Source of the DNA: Caldilineaceae bacterium
GTDB lineage: Bacteria; Chloroflexota; Anaerolineae; Caldilineales; Caldilineaceae
Length of the DNA stretch: 5,341 nucleotides
Assembly: GCA_026645635.1 (NCBI GenBank)
Contig: JAPKMV010000296.1
Location: forward strand, 1 to 5,341
Direction: 5' to 3'
A program made the position numbers and the translations under genes. Position 1 is the first letter of the stretch, and every line of letters begins with the position of its first letter. Under the pieces are notes generated by a model that saw nothing but the letters and a program-made list of their open reading frames with translations, searched no databases and was not told the DNA's origin. Below, piece by piece: positions 1-5,328 of this stretch.

Positions 1-1
1 G

Positions 2-391
2 TCCTACCACCACGACGCGGTGCGCGCGGCCATTGCCGGGCTGGTGGAGGCGCAGCGGCAGAACCCCAGCGGCGGGCAGTTGGGGCGGCCCAGCGGGGCG
101 CGCTTCCGCACCTATGAGCGGCTCAAGGCCTTTGCCGAGCGGCAGCAGGGCACACTCTTTGGCGAAGGCTACGAAGCGCGCGGACTCCACCGGGCCATCG
201 AAGAGATCTACCGCTACCCGCTGCGCCCGACAACGGTGGACACGCTGAACCGGCAGCTCAAGGCGGGCATCTCCGACGAGCAACTGGCGGAACTGGTGAT
301 CGACCTGCGCGCCGAGGATCGGCTCTGCATCGTCAGCGAGGGCGGCGAGGGGGATGAGGTGCGGGTCGTGTGCAGTTTGGGATTGGTGTAG
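2..391 (+). CDS. C-terminal fragment of a defence-associated SNF2/superfamily II helicase (5' end outside window)
   Basis: The frame is open from the window edge to the TAG at 389-391, so this is the 3' end of a longer gene. The GTG at position 20 is not a credible start because coding continues upstream of it. The visible ~129 residues include GRPSGARFRTYERLK, GTLFGEG, a helical stretch ending IEEIYRYPLRP, then LNRQLKAGISDEQLAELVIDLR, and a final VVCSLGLV. From memory, this ordered set is typical of the extreme C-terminus of large SNF2-type helicases (some with an N-terminal phospholipase-D nuclease) encoded beside Eco57I-like methyltransferases. No Walker or helicase motif is inside the window, so the assignment rests on C-terminal resemblance and on the methyltransferase downstream. 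Composition is very GC-rich (46 of 60 bases at 61-120), like the first two thirds of the methyltransferase and unlike the toxin-antitoxin genes between. The alternative is another large protein of the same defence island. Confidence 0.6.
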   Translation, partial: SYHHDAVRAAIAGLVEAQRQNPSGGQLGRPSGARFRTYERLKAFAERQQGTLFGEGYEARGLHRAIEEIYRYPLRPTTVDTLNRQLKAGISDEQLAELVIDLRAEDRLCIVSEGGEGDEVRVVCSLGLV

Positions 392-418
392 AATAGCCGT
401 GATCGGCGATAGGGAATC

Positions 419-478
419 TCACGCCAAGACGCCAAGACGCCAAGAGAAAAACCTTTGCGGCTTTGCGCCTTTGCGTGA
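419..478. repeat. 60-base imperfect inverted repeat made of 8-base tandem units
   Basis: The left arm has three exact tandem ACGCCAAG units (421-428, 429-436, 437-444). The right arm has three CTTTGCG units at 8-base spacing (453-459, 461-467, 469-475). The arms pair as one hairpin: 419-444 with 453-478 gives 21 Watson-Crick pairs, five single mismatches (at 425, 429, 433, 437, 441) and an 8-base A-rich loop (445-452). Mismatches recur at the same two places of each 8-base unit, so the arms are diverged copies of one unit in opposite orientation. It lies in the spacer between the helicase stop and the vapB start. This style of CGCCAAG/CTTTGCG repeat is, to my recollection, dispersed in intergenic regions of Chloroflexota and some other phyla; that is not verified here. 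It could act as a transcript-stabilising or terminating hairpin, but no T-run follows. Confidence 0.75.
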
Positions 479-497
479 CATCAAATTCTTACCGATC

Positions 498-516
498 AAG
501 TCGATTGGAGAGACTT
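498..516. promoter_or_regulatory. Small inverted repeat enclosing the vapB ribosome binding site
   Basis: AAGTC (498-502) is repeated in inverse as GACTT (512-516), immediately before the vapB ATG, with the Shine-Dalgarno GGAG (507-510) in the 9-base interval. It could be a half-site pair for autoregulatory VapB binding or a weak RNA hairpin over the ribosome binding site. Five base pairs is short enough to arise by chance, so this is only a candidate. Confidence 0.2.
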
Positions 517-732
517 ATGCGCACCAACATTGTGCTCGATGAAACGCTCGTTGAGAAGGCGCAGGAACTGACGGGCATCAAAACCAAACGCGCCGTTGTC
601 GATGAAGCCCTGCGCATGCTCATCCGCTTGCACGAACAGGCGGAAGTGCGCCATCTGCGCGGGCAGTTGCGCTGGGAAGGCGACATCGACGCGGCGCGCC
701 TCACACGCATACCGGAGCAGCCGTCATGCTGA
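517..732 (+). CDS. vapB: VapB-family ribbon-helix-helix antitoxin (orphan)
   Basis: A 71-residue protein. The N-terminal strand-helix-helix MRTNIVLDETLVEKAQELTG, then KTKRAVVDEALRMLIRLHEQ (residues ~22-41), is the pattern of VapB antitoxins of the PF09957 (DUF2191) type. The C-terminal tail with LRGQLRWEGDID (residues 47-58, Trp53) matches the toxin-binding end of that family. It would form dimers that bind the operator of its own operon and wrap the PIN toxin. ATG 517 is chosen because GGAG lies at 507-510, six bases upstream, and because the family begins with MRTN/MRTT. The longer in-frame opening back to 463 would add residues encoded by the hairpin repeat and is rejected. The stop overlaps the start of vapC (ATG 726 or TGATG at 730-734), the usual coupled arrangement, but that vapC is destroyed. 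The antitoxin is therefore left without its cognate toxin. Confidence 0.85.
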   Translation: MRTNIVLDETLVEKAQELTGIKTKRAVVDEALRMLIRLHEQAEVRHLRGQLRWEGDIDAARLTRIPEQPSC

Positions 733-820
733 TGGTCGATTCGACCGCATGGATCGACACAACGACGGGGACTTCGACGGGTATGAGCGCCATCTTGGAC
801 TCAAGGTCGTGCATACGTGA
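726..820 (+). pseudogene. vapC: vapC remnant: PIN toxin with internal deletion and frameshift
   Basis: From ATG 726 the frame reads MLMVDSTAWID, the first strand of a PIN-domain ribonuclease with its leading catalytic Asp. After about position 758 this frame loses all PIN character. The next frame, from 758 to the TGA at 818-820, reads HNDGDFDGYERHLGLKVVHT, which is the standard VapC C-terminus (the last acidic motif NDxDF, then RHLGLxVV). A VapC of this kind is normally ~130-140 residues, so roughly 100 central codons are missing and the two ends are joined out of frame at about 757-760. The lost part includes the middle acidic residues, so no active toxin can be made. The position just after vapB, with the usual stop/start overlap, confirms identity. 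Reading straight through in the first frame would give a 74-residue product running into the next gene; I regard it as meaningless. Confidence 0.8.
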
Positions 821-870
821 GGCATCAGCAGCCAGTGAAGGACTTGCTCGGCGAAGCCAATCGTTCATTC

Positions 871-876
871 AGGAGG
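871..876 (+). promoter_or_regulatory. Strong Shine-Dalgarno fixing the start at 883
   Basis: AGGAGG at 871-876 lies six bases before ATG 883. It is the strongest ribosome binding site in the window. It shows that the 97-residue gene starts at 883 rather than at the longer in-frame ATG at 817, which lies inside the vapC remnant. Confidence 0.7.
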
Positions 877-882
877 TGCTCA

Positions 883-1176
883 ATGACTGTCAGCGAGCAA
901 ACGCTATCAAGAATTCAATCCCTGGCTCAACTGTACCAGACCGGCTATAGCAGCAAGACGGTCGATGTCACCATTGCCAAGCTGGTTGATATGGAGCGCA
1001 GCCGTCTGCAAGCCGAAGCAGACAATCTGGCGCTGCAAATGCAGGAATTCGAGACAGCGCATGGCATGAAGTCCGCCGAATTTCATCGGCAGTTCCAGGC
1101 TGGCACATTGGGCGACGACGCGGATCTGTTCGAGTGGAGCGCACTCTACCAGATGACGGAAGGAGCTATGACATGA
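883..1176 (+). CDS. Small coiled-coil protein, antitoxin-like, first gene of a toxin-antitoxin cassette
   Basis: A 97-residue protein. Residues ~25-60 are a charged helix (SKTVDVTIAKLVDMERSRLQ onward) likely to form a coiled coil. They are followed by the signature HGMKSAEFHRQFQAGTLGDD (residues 60-79) and DLFEWSALYQM (residues 81-91). I recognise this layout (two helices, then GM-S-EF---F-AG-LGDD-D-FEW---YQM) from small proteins often annotated as hypothetical or as putative antitoxins beside toxin genes in Chloroflexi and cyanobacteria; the biochemical role is not established to my knowledge. Only six residues follow YQM, so the C-terminus may be short for the family. ATG 883 is preceded by AGGAGG. 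The gene ends inside ATGACATGA, overlapping the next start by four bases (1173-1176), so the two are probably translationally coupled. Its own usual toxin partner may be absent. Confidence 0.6.
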   Translation: MTVSEQTLSRIQSLAQLYQTGYSSKTVDVTIAKLVDMERSRLQAEADNLALQMQEFETAHGMKSAEFHRQFQAGTLGDDADLFEWSALYQMTEGAMT

Positions 1177-1415
1177 CAAGCATGACCTATCAAGAGAAGA
1201 TTCTTGCCGGCATCGACGGGTTACCGGACGACGTGTTGGCGGAGATTACCGACTATGTCTATTATCTGCGGCGCAAAGTGACCTTGCCGGATTTCTATGC
1301 CGCTGAAGTTCAGCACGAGGTGCTTGAATACACGCTTCGCAGCGGGCGCAAGGATTCACTCGTTCATCTTGAAGAGGAGTTTGCAAACTATGACCAGCAG
1401 TTCCCCCGGGACTAA
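1173..1415 (+). CDS. DUF2281-like antitoxin paired with the downstream PIN toxin
   Basis: An 80-residue protein. Residues 5-35, TYQEKILAGIDGLPDDVLAE followed by ITDYVYYLRRK, match the helix-LP-helix start of DUF2281-type antitoxins. The tail SLVHLEEEFANYDQQFPRD (residues 62-80) is the kind of acidic, amphipathic C-terminus that binds a PIN toxin. The start at 1173 is supported by AGGAG (1161-1165), seven bases upstream, and by the ATGA overlap with the preceding gene; ATG 1182 is a possible alternative. The 3' end overlaps the PIN gene by 26 bases, so antitoxin and toxin are probably translated in a coupled way. The likely role is to neutralise the PIN toxin and possibly to repress the operon. 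No obvious ribbon-helix-helix or AbrB motif is visible, so DNA binding is uncertain. Confidence 0.65.
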   Translation: MTSMTYQEKILAGIDGLPDDVLAEITDYVYYLRRKVTLPDFYAAEVQHEVLEYTLRSGRKDSLVHLEEEFANYDQQFPRD

Positions 1416-1800
1416 TCTCGTCGCTGATACAATGGCAGTCGTCCTCTGGCTAGAGAAACGGCGTTTGCCAACACAAGCACGCGTCATGTTTCAGCAAGCC
1501 AGTTTGGGGCAAGCCACGATCTACTTGCCCGGCATAGTATTTGCAGAAATCCTCTATTTGCACGAACGCGGTCGCATCCAGGCTTCACTTGCCAATGCCA
1601 CAGCGTTAACAACCGGGCAGTCAAATTTTCGTGAGATGCCCTTATCCGCCAAAATTGTTGCAGCCGCACTGCGTATCGATGATATCCCTGAACTGCATGA
1701 CCGCTTGATTGCCGCCACGGGCGTCTCAGTTGGCATGCCGGTAATCTCCAACGATCCACTGATGCATGCTTCGCGATGGGTGGACGCGTTCTGGCAGTGA
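1390..1800 (+). CDS. PIN-domain ribonuclease toxin, VapC type
   Basis: A 136-residue protein, the normal VapC length. The four expected metal-binding acids are present: Asp13 in LVADTMAVVLWLE, Glu53 in GIVFAEILYL, Asp104 in IPELHDRLIAATG, and Asp122 in VISNDPLM. The family cleaves RNA (tRNA or rRNA, depending on the member) in a magnesium-dependent way, and is blocked by the antitoxin encoded just upstream. ATG 1390 is chosen because GAGGAG lies at 1374-1379 and the PIN core begins ~10 residues later. The frame is open upstream to 1297, but those residues have no PIN resemblance and lie fully within the antitoxin gene. The gene overlaps the antitoxin by 26 bases and ends 42 bases before the preferred methyltransferase start. 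GC is about 50-60% in sampled blocks, below the flanking defence genes, which fits separate acquisition of the cassette. Confidence 0.85.
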   Translation: MTSSSPGTNLVADTMAVVLWLEKRRLPTQARVMFQQASLGQATIYLPGIVFAEILYLHERGRIQASLANATALTTGQSNFREMPLSAKIVAAALRIDDIPELHDRLIAATGVSVGMPVISNDPLMHASRWVDAFWQ

Positions 1801-1830
1801 GCGATCAATAGCTTTTTCAACTTTATGAGC

Positions 1831-1835
1831 AAAGG
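1831..1835 (+). promoter_or_regulatory. Weak ribosome binding site favouring ATG 1843
   Basis: AAAGG lies seven bases before ATG 1843. The earlier in-frame ATG 1825 has only a T-rich stretch upstream and no Shine-Dalgarno. The protein resembles its family from the 1843 start (MTPDPTRIRRYI), so 1843 is preferred; using 1825 would add six residues. Confidence 0.45.
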
Positions 1836-1842
1836 CCAACCC

Positions 1843-4800
1843 ATGACCCCAGACCCCACCCGCATCCGCCGCTACATCACCGAATTCAAGTTCAAGCCGC
1901 TCTTTGTCGAGGAACTGGGCTGGGATGACCTGCGCAGCGCGCCGCTCACGGTGACGGTGGACGGGCAGAACTTCACCCTGCGCGGCGTGGCGGAGAAGCG
2001 CGGGCTGGTGCTCTTGCAGTGCGACGCGCTGCCGCCTTACCCCGTGCGCCGGCAGATCGACCGCGAGGTGACGAAGTATCACCGCGAGCATCTGCTCGTC
2101 TTCGCCGCGGCGGACCATTCGGCGCAGGTGTGGCTGTGGGTGCGCCGCGAACCGGGCAGACCCGCCGCGGGCCGCGAGCGCCACTACTACCGGGGCGAGA
2201 GCGGCGAGCGGGTGGCGCAGACCCTGGCCGGGCTGGCCTTTGCGCTGGAAGAAGAAGGCCAGCTCACCCTGCTCGAAGGGGTGGGTCGCGTGCGCGCCGC
2301 CTTCGACGTGGAACGGGTGACCCGGCGCTTCTACGACCGTTTCAAGCGGGAACACGACGCGCTGCTCAAGTTCATCACCGGCATCCCCGACGCGGAGTTG
2401 CAGCGCTGGTATGCCTCGGTGATGATCAACCGCATCATGTTCATCTACTTCGTGCAACGCAAGGGCTTCCTGGCGGGTGATGCGGACTACCTGGCCACGC
2501 GGCTGGCGGCGATGGAACAGAGCGGCGGCGACTATTACCGGGACTTCCTGCGCGTGCTCTTCTTCCAGGGCTTTGCCATCCGGGAAGCTGAGCGCACCCC
2601 GGCGGTGAATCGATTGTTGGGCAAGGTGCCCTATCTCAACGGCGGCCTCTTTGCCGTGCATCCGGTGGAGGAACAATACGGCGCCGCGATCCAGATTCCC
2701 AACGCAGCGTTCCGCCAGCTCTACGCCTTCTTCGACGAGTACAACTGGCACCTGGACGAGCGGCCGCTGCGCAGCGACAACGAGATCAACCCGGATGTGC
2801 TGGGCTACATCTTCGAGAAGTACATCAACCAGAAGCAGATGGGCGCCTACTACACCAAGGAGGACATCACCGACTACATCTGCAAGAATGTGATCCTGCC
2901 CTATCTGCTCGACGCGGTGCGGCGGGAACTGCCGGCGGCCTTCGACGCCAGCGCCGACTTGCAGGTGATGTTGGGCCAGCGCAGTGCAGCCGACACGCCG
3001 ACGGTCTGGCGGCTGCTGGCGGAGGAGCCGGAGCGCTACATCTACCCTGCGGTGCAGCATGGCGTGGAGAGGCCGCTGCCGGACAACATTGCCGCGGGGC
3101 TGACGGACGTGAGCCAGCGCGGGGAGTGGAACCGCAGCGCGCCGCCGGAATTCGGCCTGTCCACGGAAATCTGGCGGGAGGTCGCAGCGCGGCGCCAGCG
3201 CTATGCCGAGGTGCACGCCAGGCTGGCCGGCGGCCAGGTGACAACCAGCGACGACCTGATCACCCTCAACCTGAACATCCGCCAGTTCGTGCGCGACGTG
3301 ATCGACACTTGCACGGACCCGGCGCTGCTGCGCAGCTTCTGGCAGGCGCTGCGCAGCCTGGCGGTGCTGGACCCAACAGGCGGCTCCGGCGCATTTCTCT
3401 TTGCCGCGTTGAACATCCTGGAAGACCTCTACGACGCCTGCCTGGAGCGCATGGAGTGGTTCCTGGCCGAGCAGCACGCCGCGCCGCCCACGGACACCCG
3501 CCTGGCCGACTTCCGGGCGACGCTGGCCGAGGTGGAGCGCCACCCGAACCGGCGCTATTTCATCCTCAAATCGATCATCGTCCACAACCTCTATGCGGTG
3601 GACATCATGGAGGAGGCGGTGGAGATCTGCAAGCTGCGCCTTTTCCTCAAGCTGGTGGCGCAGGTGGCGCGGACGGAGCAGATCGAGCCGCTGCCGGACA
3701 TCGACTTCAACATCCGCGCGGGGAACACGCTGGTGGGCTTTGTGACGCGGGAGGATGTGAAGACCGCGCTGGAAGTGGAGCAGATGGGCGGTGGCGCGGC
3801 GCAGGGGCGGCTGGTCTTTGGCGAGGAGCAGAGCGCCATCGACCGCATCGAGGCGCAGGCCAGGGCGATTGACAAGGCCTTTGGCGATTTTCGCCAGTTG
3901 CAGACACAGCTCGACGCGCCGCCGGCCAGCCTGGCCGCGGCCAAGGCAGGGCTAAAGGCAAAGCTGGCCAGCCTGGACGACGAGCTGAACCGGCTGCTGG
4001 CGCGGCAGTACGGCGTGAAGGTGGAGGATGCGCAGGCGTACCGGCGCTGGCTGGCGAGCCACAAGCCGTTTCACTGGTTCGTGGAGTTCTACGGCGTGCT
4101 GGCGCGGGGCGGGTTCGATGCGATTGTGGGGAATCCGCCGTATGTGGAATACAACAAAGTGAACGACAAATACGAAGTCCGCCTGTCACGCACTATGGAT
4201 AGCGGCAATTTGTATGCCTTTGTTCTGGAGAGAGCATCGGCCTTCATTTCACAAAACGGACGCGTTGGATTCATTGTGCCTATTGCGCTTATCAGTGTAA
4301 GTGAAACCCAATCAGCGCGCACACTGCTTTTGCAGCAATTCCCAATGAGTTGGTATAGCAGTTACGCAATTCGCCCTGCGAAGCTATTCGATGGGGTTGA
4401 ACAGCGGCTGACAATATGGCTTGCATCTGCAAACTCCACAAATACACCCAAACTCAACTCATCCAAATTCATTCAGTGGTATAAGGCTGAGCGGCCTCAC
4501 CTGCTTGACAACATTGAGTACCATTCATCTCTTTCTGGCTCTGGTTCAGTCATTTGCAAGGTGGGAAACCGTTATTCATACGAGGTCCTCACCAAGATAC
4601 TTCAAATGCCGGGAGGATTTGTGTACCAGAGCCTCGTGCCTAGCAGCCCTCATAAACTATTTTTCCATCGTACACCTGGCTATTGGATTCGGATCATGGA
4701 CTTCGAACCATATTTTCGTTCCCCCACAGCAACGAGATCAATACATCATATTCGCGAATTGCATCTACGAGATCAGGAAATAGCTAAATTCATCGGAGCT

Positions 4801-5196
4801 ACGGTCAGCAGTTCCCTCTATTTCCTTTGGTTTTTTTCGATGGGTAACTGTCGCAATCTTACTCTTGACGATGTAAAGCAATTCCCTATTGGTCATCCCT
4901 CAGATAACGTGCTGCGCCATGTAGGCACCCTTTTTGATGACTTGATGGGCAGTTATCAAGAGAATTCATTCGTCAATCGACGAGGTGATACCGAATTCCA
5001 GGAGTTCAAATGGGGGGCATCAAAGCCAATTATTGACCAGATTGACGTTGCATTGGGCAGCTATTATGGGTTAACGACCGCCATGATTGACTACGTCATA
5101 AACTACGATATCAAGATTCGGCTGGGGGCGGAGGAGGAGAGCACGGATGAGGAGAATGGGGCGGATCGGTTGGGCGCGGGGGCGATCCTGGCCTGA
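1843..5196 (+). CDS. Eco57I-family N6-adenine DNA methyltransferase of a restriction-modification / DISARM-like system
   Basis: A 1117-residue protein. Residues 1-150 form an alpha/beta domain (KFKPLFVEELGWD, AEKRGLVLLQCD, HLLVFAAADHSAQVWLWVRR) in which I see no clear PD-(D/E)XK nuclease motif. A helical domain follows with QRWYASVMINRIMFIYFVQR. The methyltransferase core contains GAYYTK (334-339, motif X), a helical insertion (~350-500), DPTGGSGAF (510-518, S-adenosylmethionine-binding motif I; Gly where many relatives have Cys), LYAVDIMEEAVEICKLRLF (Asp587), AGNTLVG, a probable coiled coil (~660-725), and the catalytic NPPY at 764-767 (motif IV, adenine-N6 type). The rest carries GNLYAFVLERA, RVGFIVPIALIS and a target-recognition region, closing with NYDIKIRLG near 1088-1095. 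It probably methylates adenine in a specific site to mark self DNA, with the upstream helicase as partner. Alternatives are a single-chain type IIG enzyme or DISARM drmMI. Codon 767 to ~1092 has much lower GC than the rest, and the last ~22 residues look like a repeat-derived tail. Confidence 0.85.
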   Translation: MTPDPTRIRRYITEFKFKPLFVEELGWDDLRSAPLTVTVDGQNFTLRGVAEKRGLVLLQCDALPPYPVRRQIDREVTKYHREHLLVFAAADHSAQVWLWVRREPGRPAAGRERHYYRGESGERVAQTLAGLAFALEEEGQLTLLEGVGRVRAAFDVERVTRRFYDRFKREHDALLKFITGIPDAELQRWYASVMINRIMFIYFVQRKGFLAGDADYLATRLAAMEQSGGDYYRDFLRVLFFQGFAIREAERTPAVNRLLGKVPYLNGGLFAVHPVEEQYGAAIQIPNAAFRQLYAFFDEYNWHLDERPLRSDNEINPDVLGYIFEKYINQKQMGAYYTKEDITDYICKNVILPYLLDAVRRELPAAFDASADLQVMLGQRSAADTPTVWRLLAEEPERYIYPAVQHGVERPLPDNIAAGLTDVSQRGEWNRSAPPEFGLSTEIWREVAARRQRYAEVHARLAGGQVTTSDDLITLNLNIRQFVRDVIDTCTDPALLRSFWQALRSLAVLDPTGGSGAFLFAALNILEDLYDACLERMEWFLAEQHAAPPTDTRLADFRATLAEVERHPNRRYFILKSIIVHNLYAVDIMEEAVEICKLRLFLKLVAQVARTEQIEPLPDIDFNIRAGNTLVGFVTREDVKTALEVEQMGGGAAQGRLVFGEEQSAIDRIEAQARAIDKAFGDFRQLQTQLDAPPASLAAAKAGLKAKLASLDDELNRLLARQYGVKVEDAQAYRRWLASHKPFHWFVEFYGVLARGGFDAIVGNPPYVEYNKVNDKYEVRLSRTMDSGNLYAFVLERASAFISQNGRVGFIVPIALISVSETQSARTLLLQQFPMSWYSSYAIRPAKLFDGVEQRLTIWLASANSTNTPKLNSSKFIQWYKAERPHLLDNIEYHSSLSGSGSVICKVGNRYSYEVLTKILQMPGGFVYQSLVPSSPHKLFFHRTPGYWIRIMDFEPYFRSPTATRSIHHIRELHLRDQEIAKFIGATVSSSLYFLWFFSMGNCRNLTLDDVKQFPIGHPSDNVLRHVGTLFDDLMGSYQENSFVNRRGDTEFQEFKWGASKPIIDQIDVALGSYYGLTTAMIDYVINYDIKIRLGAEEESTDEENGADRLGAGAILA
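4141..5118 (+). other. Low-GC segment in the methyltransferase: probable exchanged specificity region
   Basis: Hand counts of 60-base blocks give 41/60 GC at 3961-4020 and 41/60 at 4081-4140. They then drop to 26/60 at 4141-4200, 28/60 at 4681-4740 and 26/60 at 4801-4860, before returning to 43/60 at 5161-5220. The drop falls directly at the NPPY codons (4132-4143), and the rise falls at the end of the conserved NYDIKIRLG block. The segment encodes the post-NPPY part of the catalytic domain plus the target-recognition region. The reading frame is intact throughout, so this is a functional mosaic rather than an insertion. Confidence 0.65.
5142..5178. repeat. Direct repeat, copy A, inside the 3' end of the methyltransferase gene
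   Basis: This stretch matches 5293-5328 in 30 of 37 aligned columns, with six mismatches and one 1-base gap. Both copies begin CACGGAT, share AATGG and GCGGAT, and end TGGGCGCG. Copy A encodes most of the methyltransferase tail after the conserved NYDIKIRLG block (residues ~1101-1112). Confidence 0.6.
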
Positions 5197-5260
5197 CATT
5201 CCGGGAATGGGCCGGAGGCTCCACCCGCCCCGCGGATCGCGCTGGCCCATTCCCGGAATG
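5197..5260. repeat. Perfect 17-bp inverted repeat directly after the methyltransferase stop
   Basis: CATTCCGGGAATGGGCC (5197-5213) is exactly complementary in inverse to 5244-5260, with a 30-base GC-rich interval. The left arm starts at the base after the TGA. Each arm also contains a near-palindrome, CATTCC-G/C-GGAATG, so the structure could fold as one long hairpin or as two small ones. There is no T-run after it, and the loop is long for an intrinsic terminator. A transcript-end or stabilising hairpin, a REP/BIME-like element, or a protein-binding pair of sites are all possible. Confidence 0.7.
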
Positions 5261-5292
5261 CTGGCGCAGCGGGTGGGTACGGAGGGGTAGAA

Positions 5293-5328
5293 CACGGATT
5301 GGCGGAATGGGCGGATGGGCTGGGCGCG
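5293..5328. repeat. Direct repeat, copy B, in the non-coding tail of the window
   Basis: This is the second copy of the sequence at 5142-5178 (30 of 37 aligned positions identical), here outside any gene I can support. The surrounding bases 5261-5341 show no coding region. GAATGGG recurs at 5154-5160, 5205-5211 and 5305-5311, and in inverse at 5246-5252, so the whole 3' flank is built of related short repeats. Confidence 0.6.

Noticed and set aside
419..478. CRISPR-like short repeats
   Set aside because: The units are 8 bases, directly adjacent with no spacers, and arranged as two opposed arms. This is a hairpin repeat, not a CRISPR array.
463..516. Longer N-terminus for VapB starting at 463
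   Set aside because: These codons come from the right arm of the hairpin repeat, and GGAG sits six bases before ATG 517, where the family similarity begins.
1726..3585. 619-codon open frame on the minus strand opposite the methyltransferase
   Set aside because: Its translation is rich in H, R, Q, A, V and L without a domain I recognise, and it lies antisense to codons with clear methyltransferase motifs. High-GC genes commonly leave such open antisense frames. It also runs across the gap into the PIN gene.
3126..3872. 248-codon + frame overlapping the methyltransferase
   Set aside because: It is a Gly/Ala/Arg/Pro-rich shadow of the real frame with no motif. It spans the motif I region of the methyltransferase, which reads correctly in the other frame.
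4421..4783. 120-codon + frame within the low-GC part of the methyltransferase
   Set aside because: I considered it as a separate inserted gene. The methyltransferase frame is continuous and carries conserved C-terminal features (NYDIKIRLG) beyond it, and there is no Shine-Dalgarno or recognisable domain.
5197..5260. Firm call of a rho-independent terminator
   Set aside because: The stem is strong, but the interval is 30 bases and no T-run follows, so it is listed as an inverted repeat only.
5071..5295. 74-codon minus-strand frame at the right edge
   Set aside because: It is antisense to the end of the methyltransferase and to the inverted repeat, is low in complexity (R and P rich), and has no recognisable similarity.
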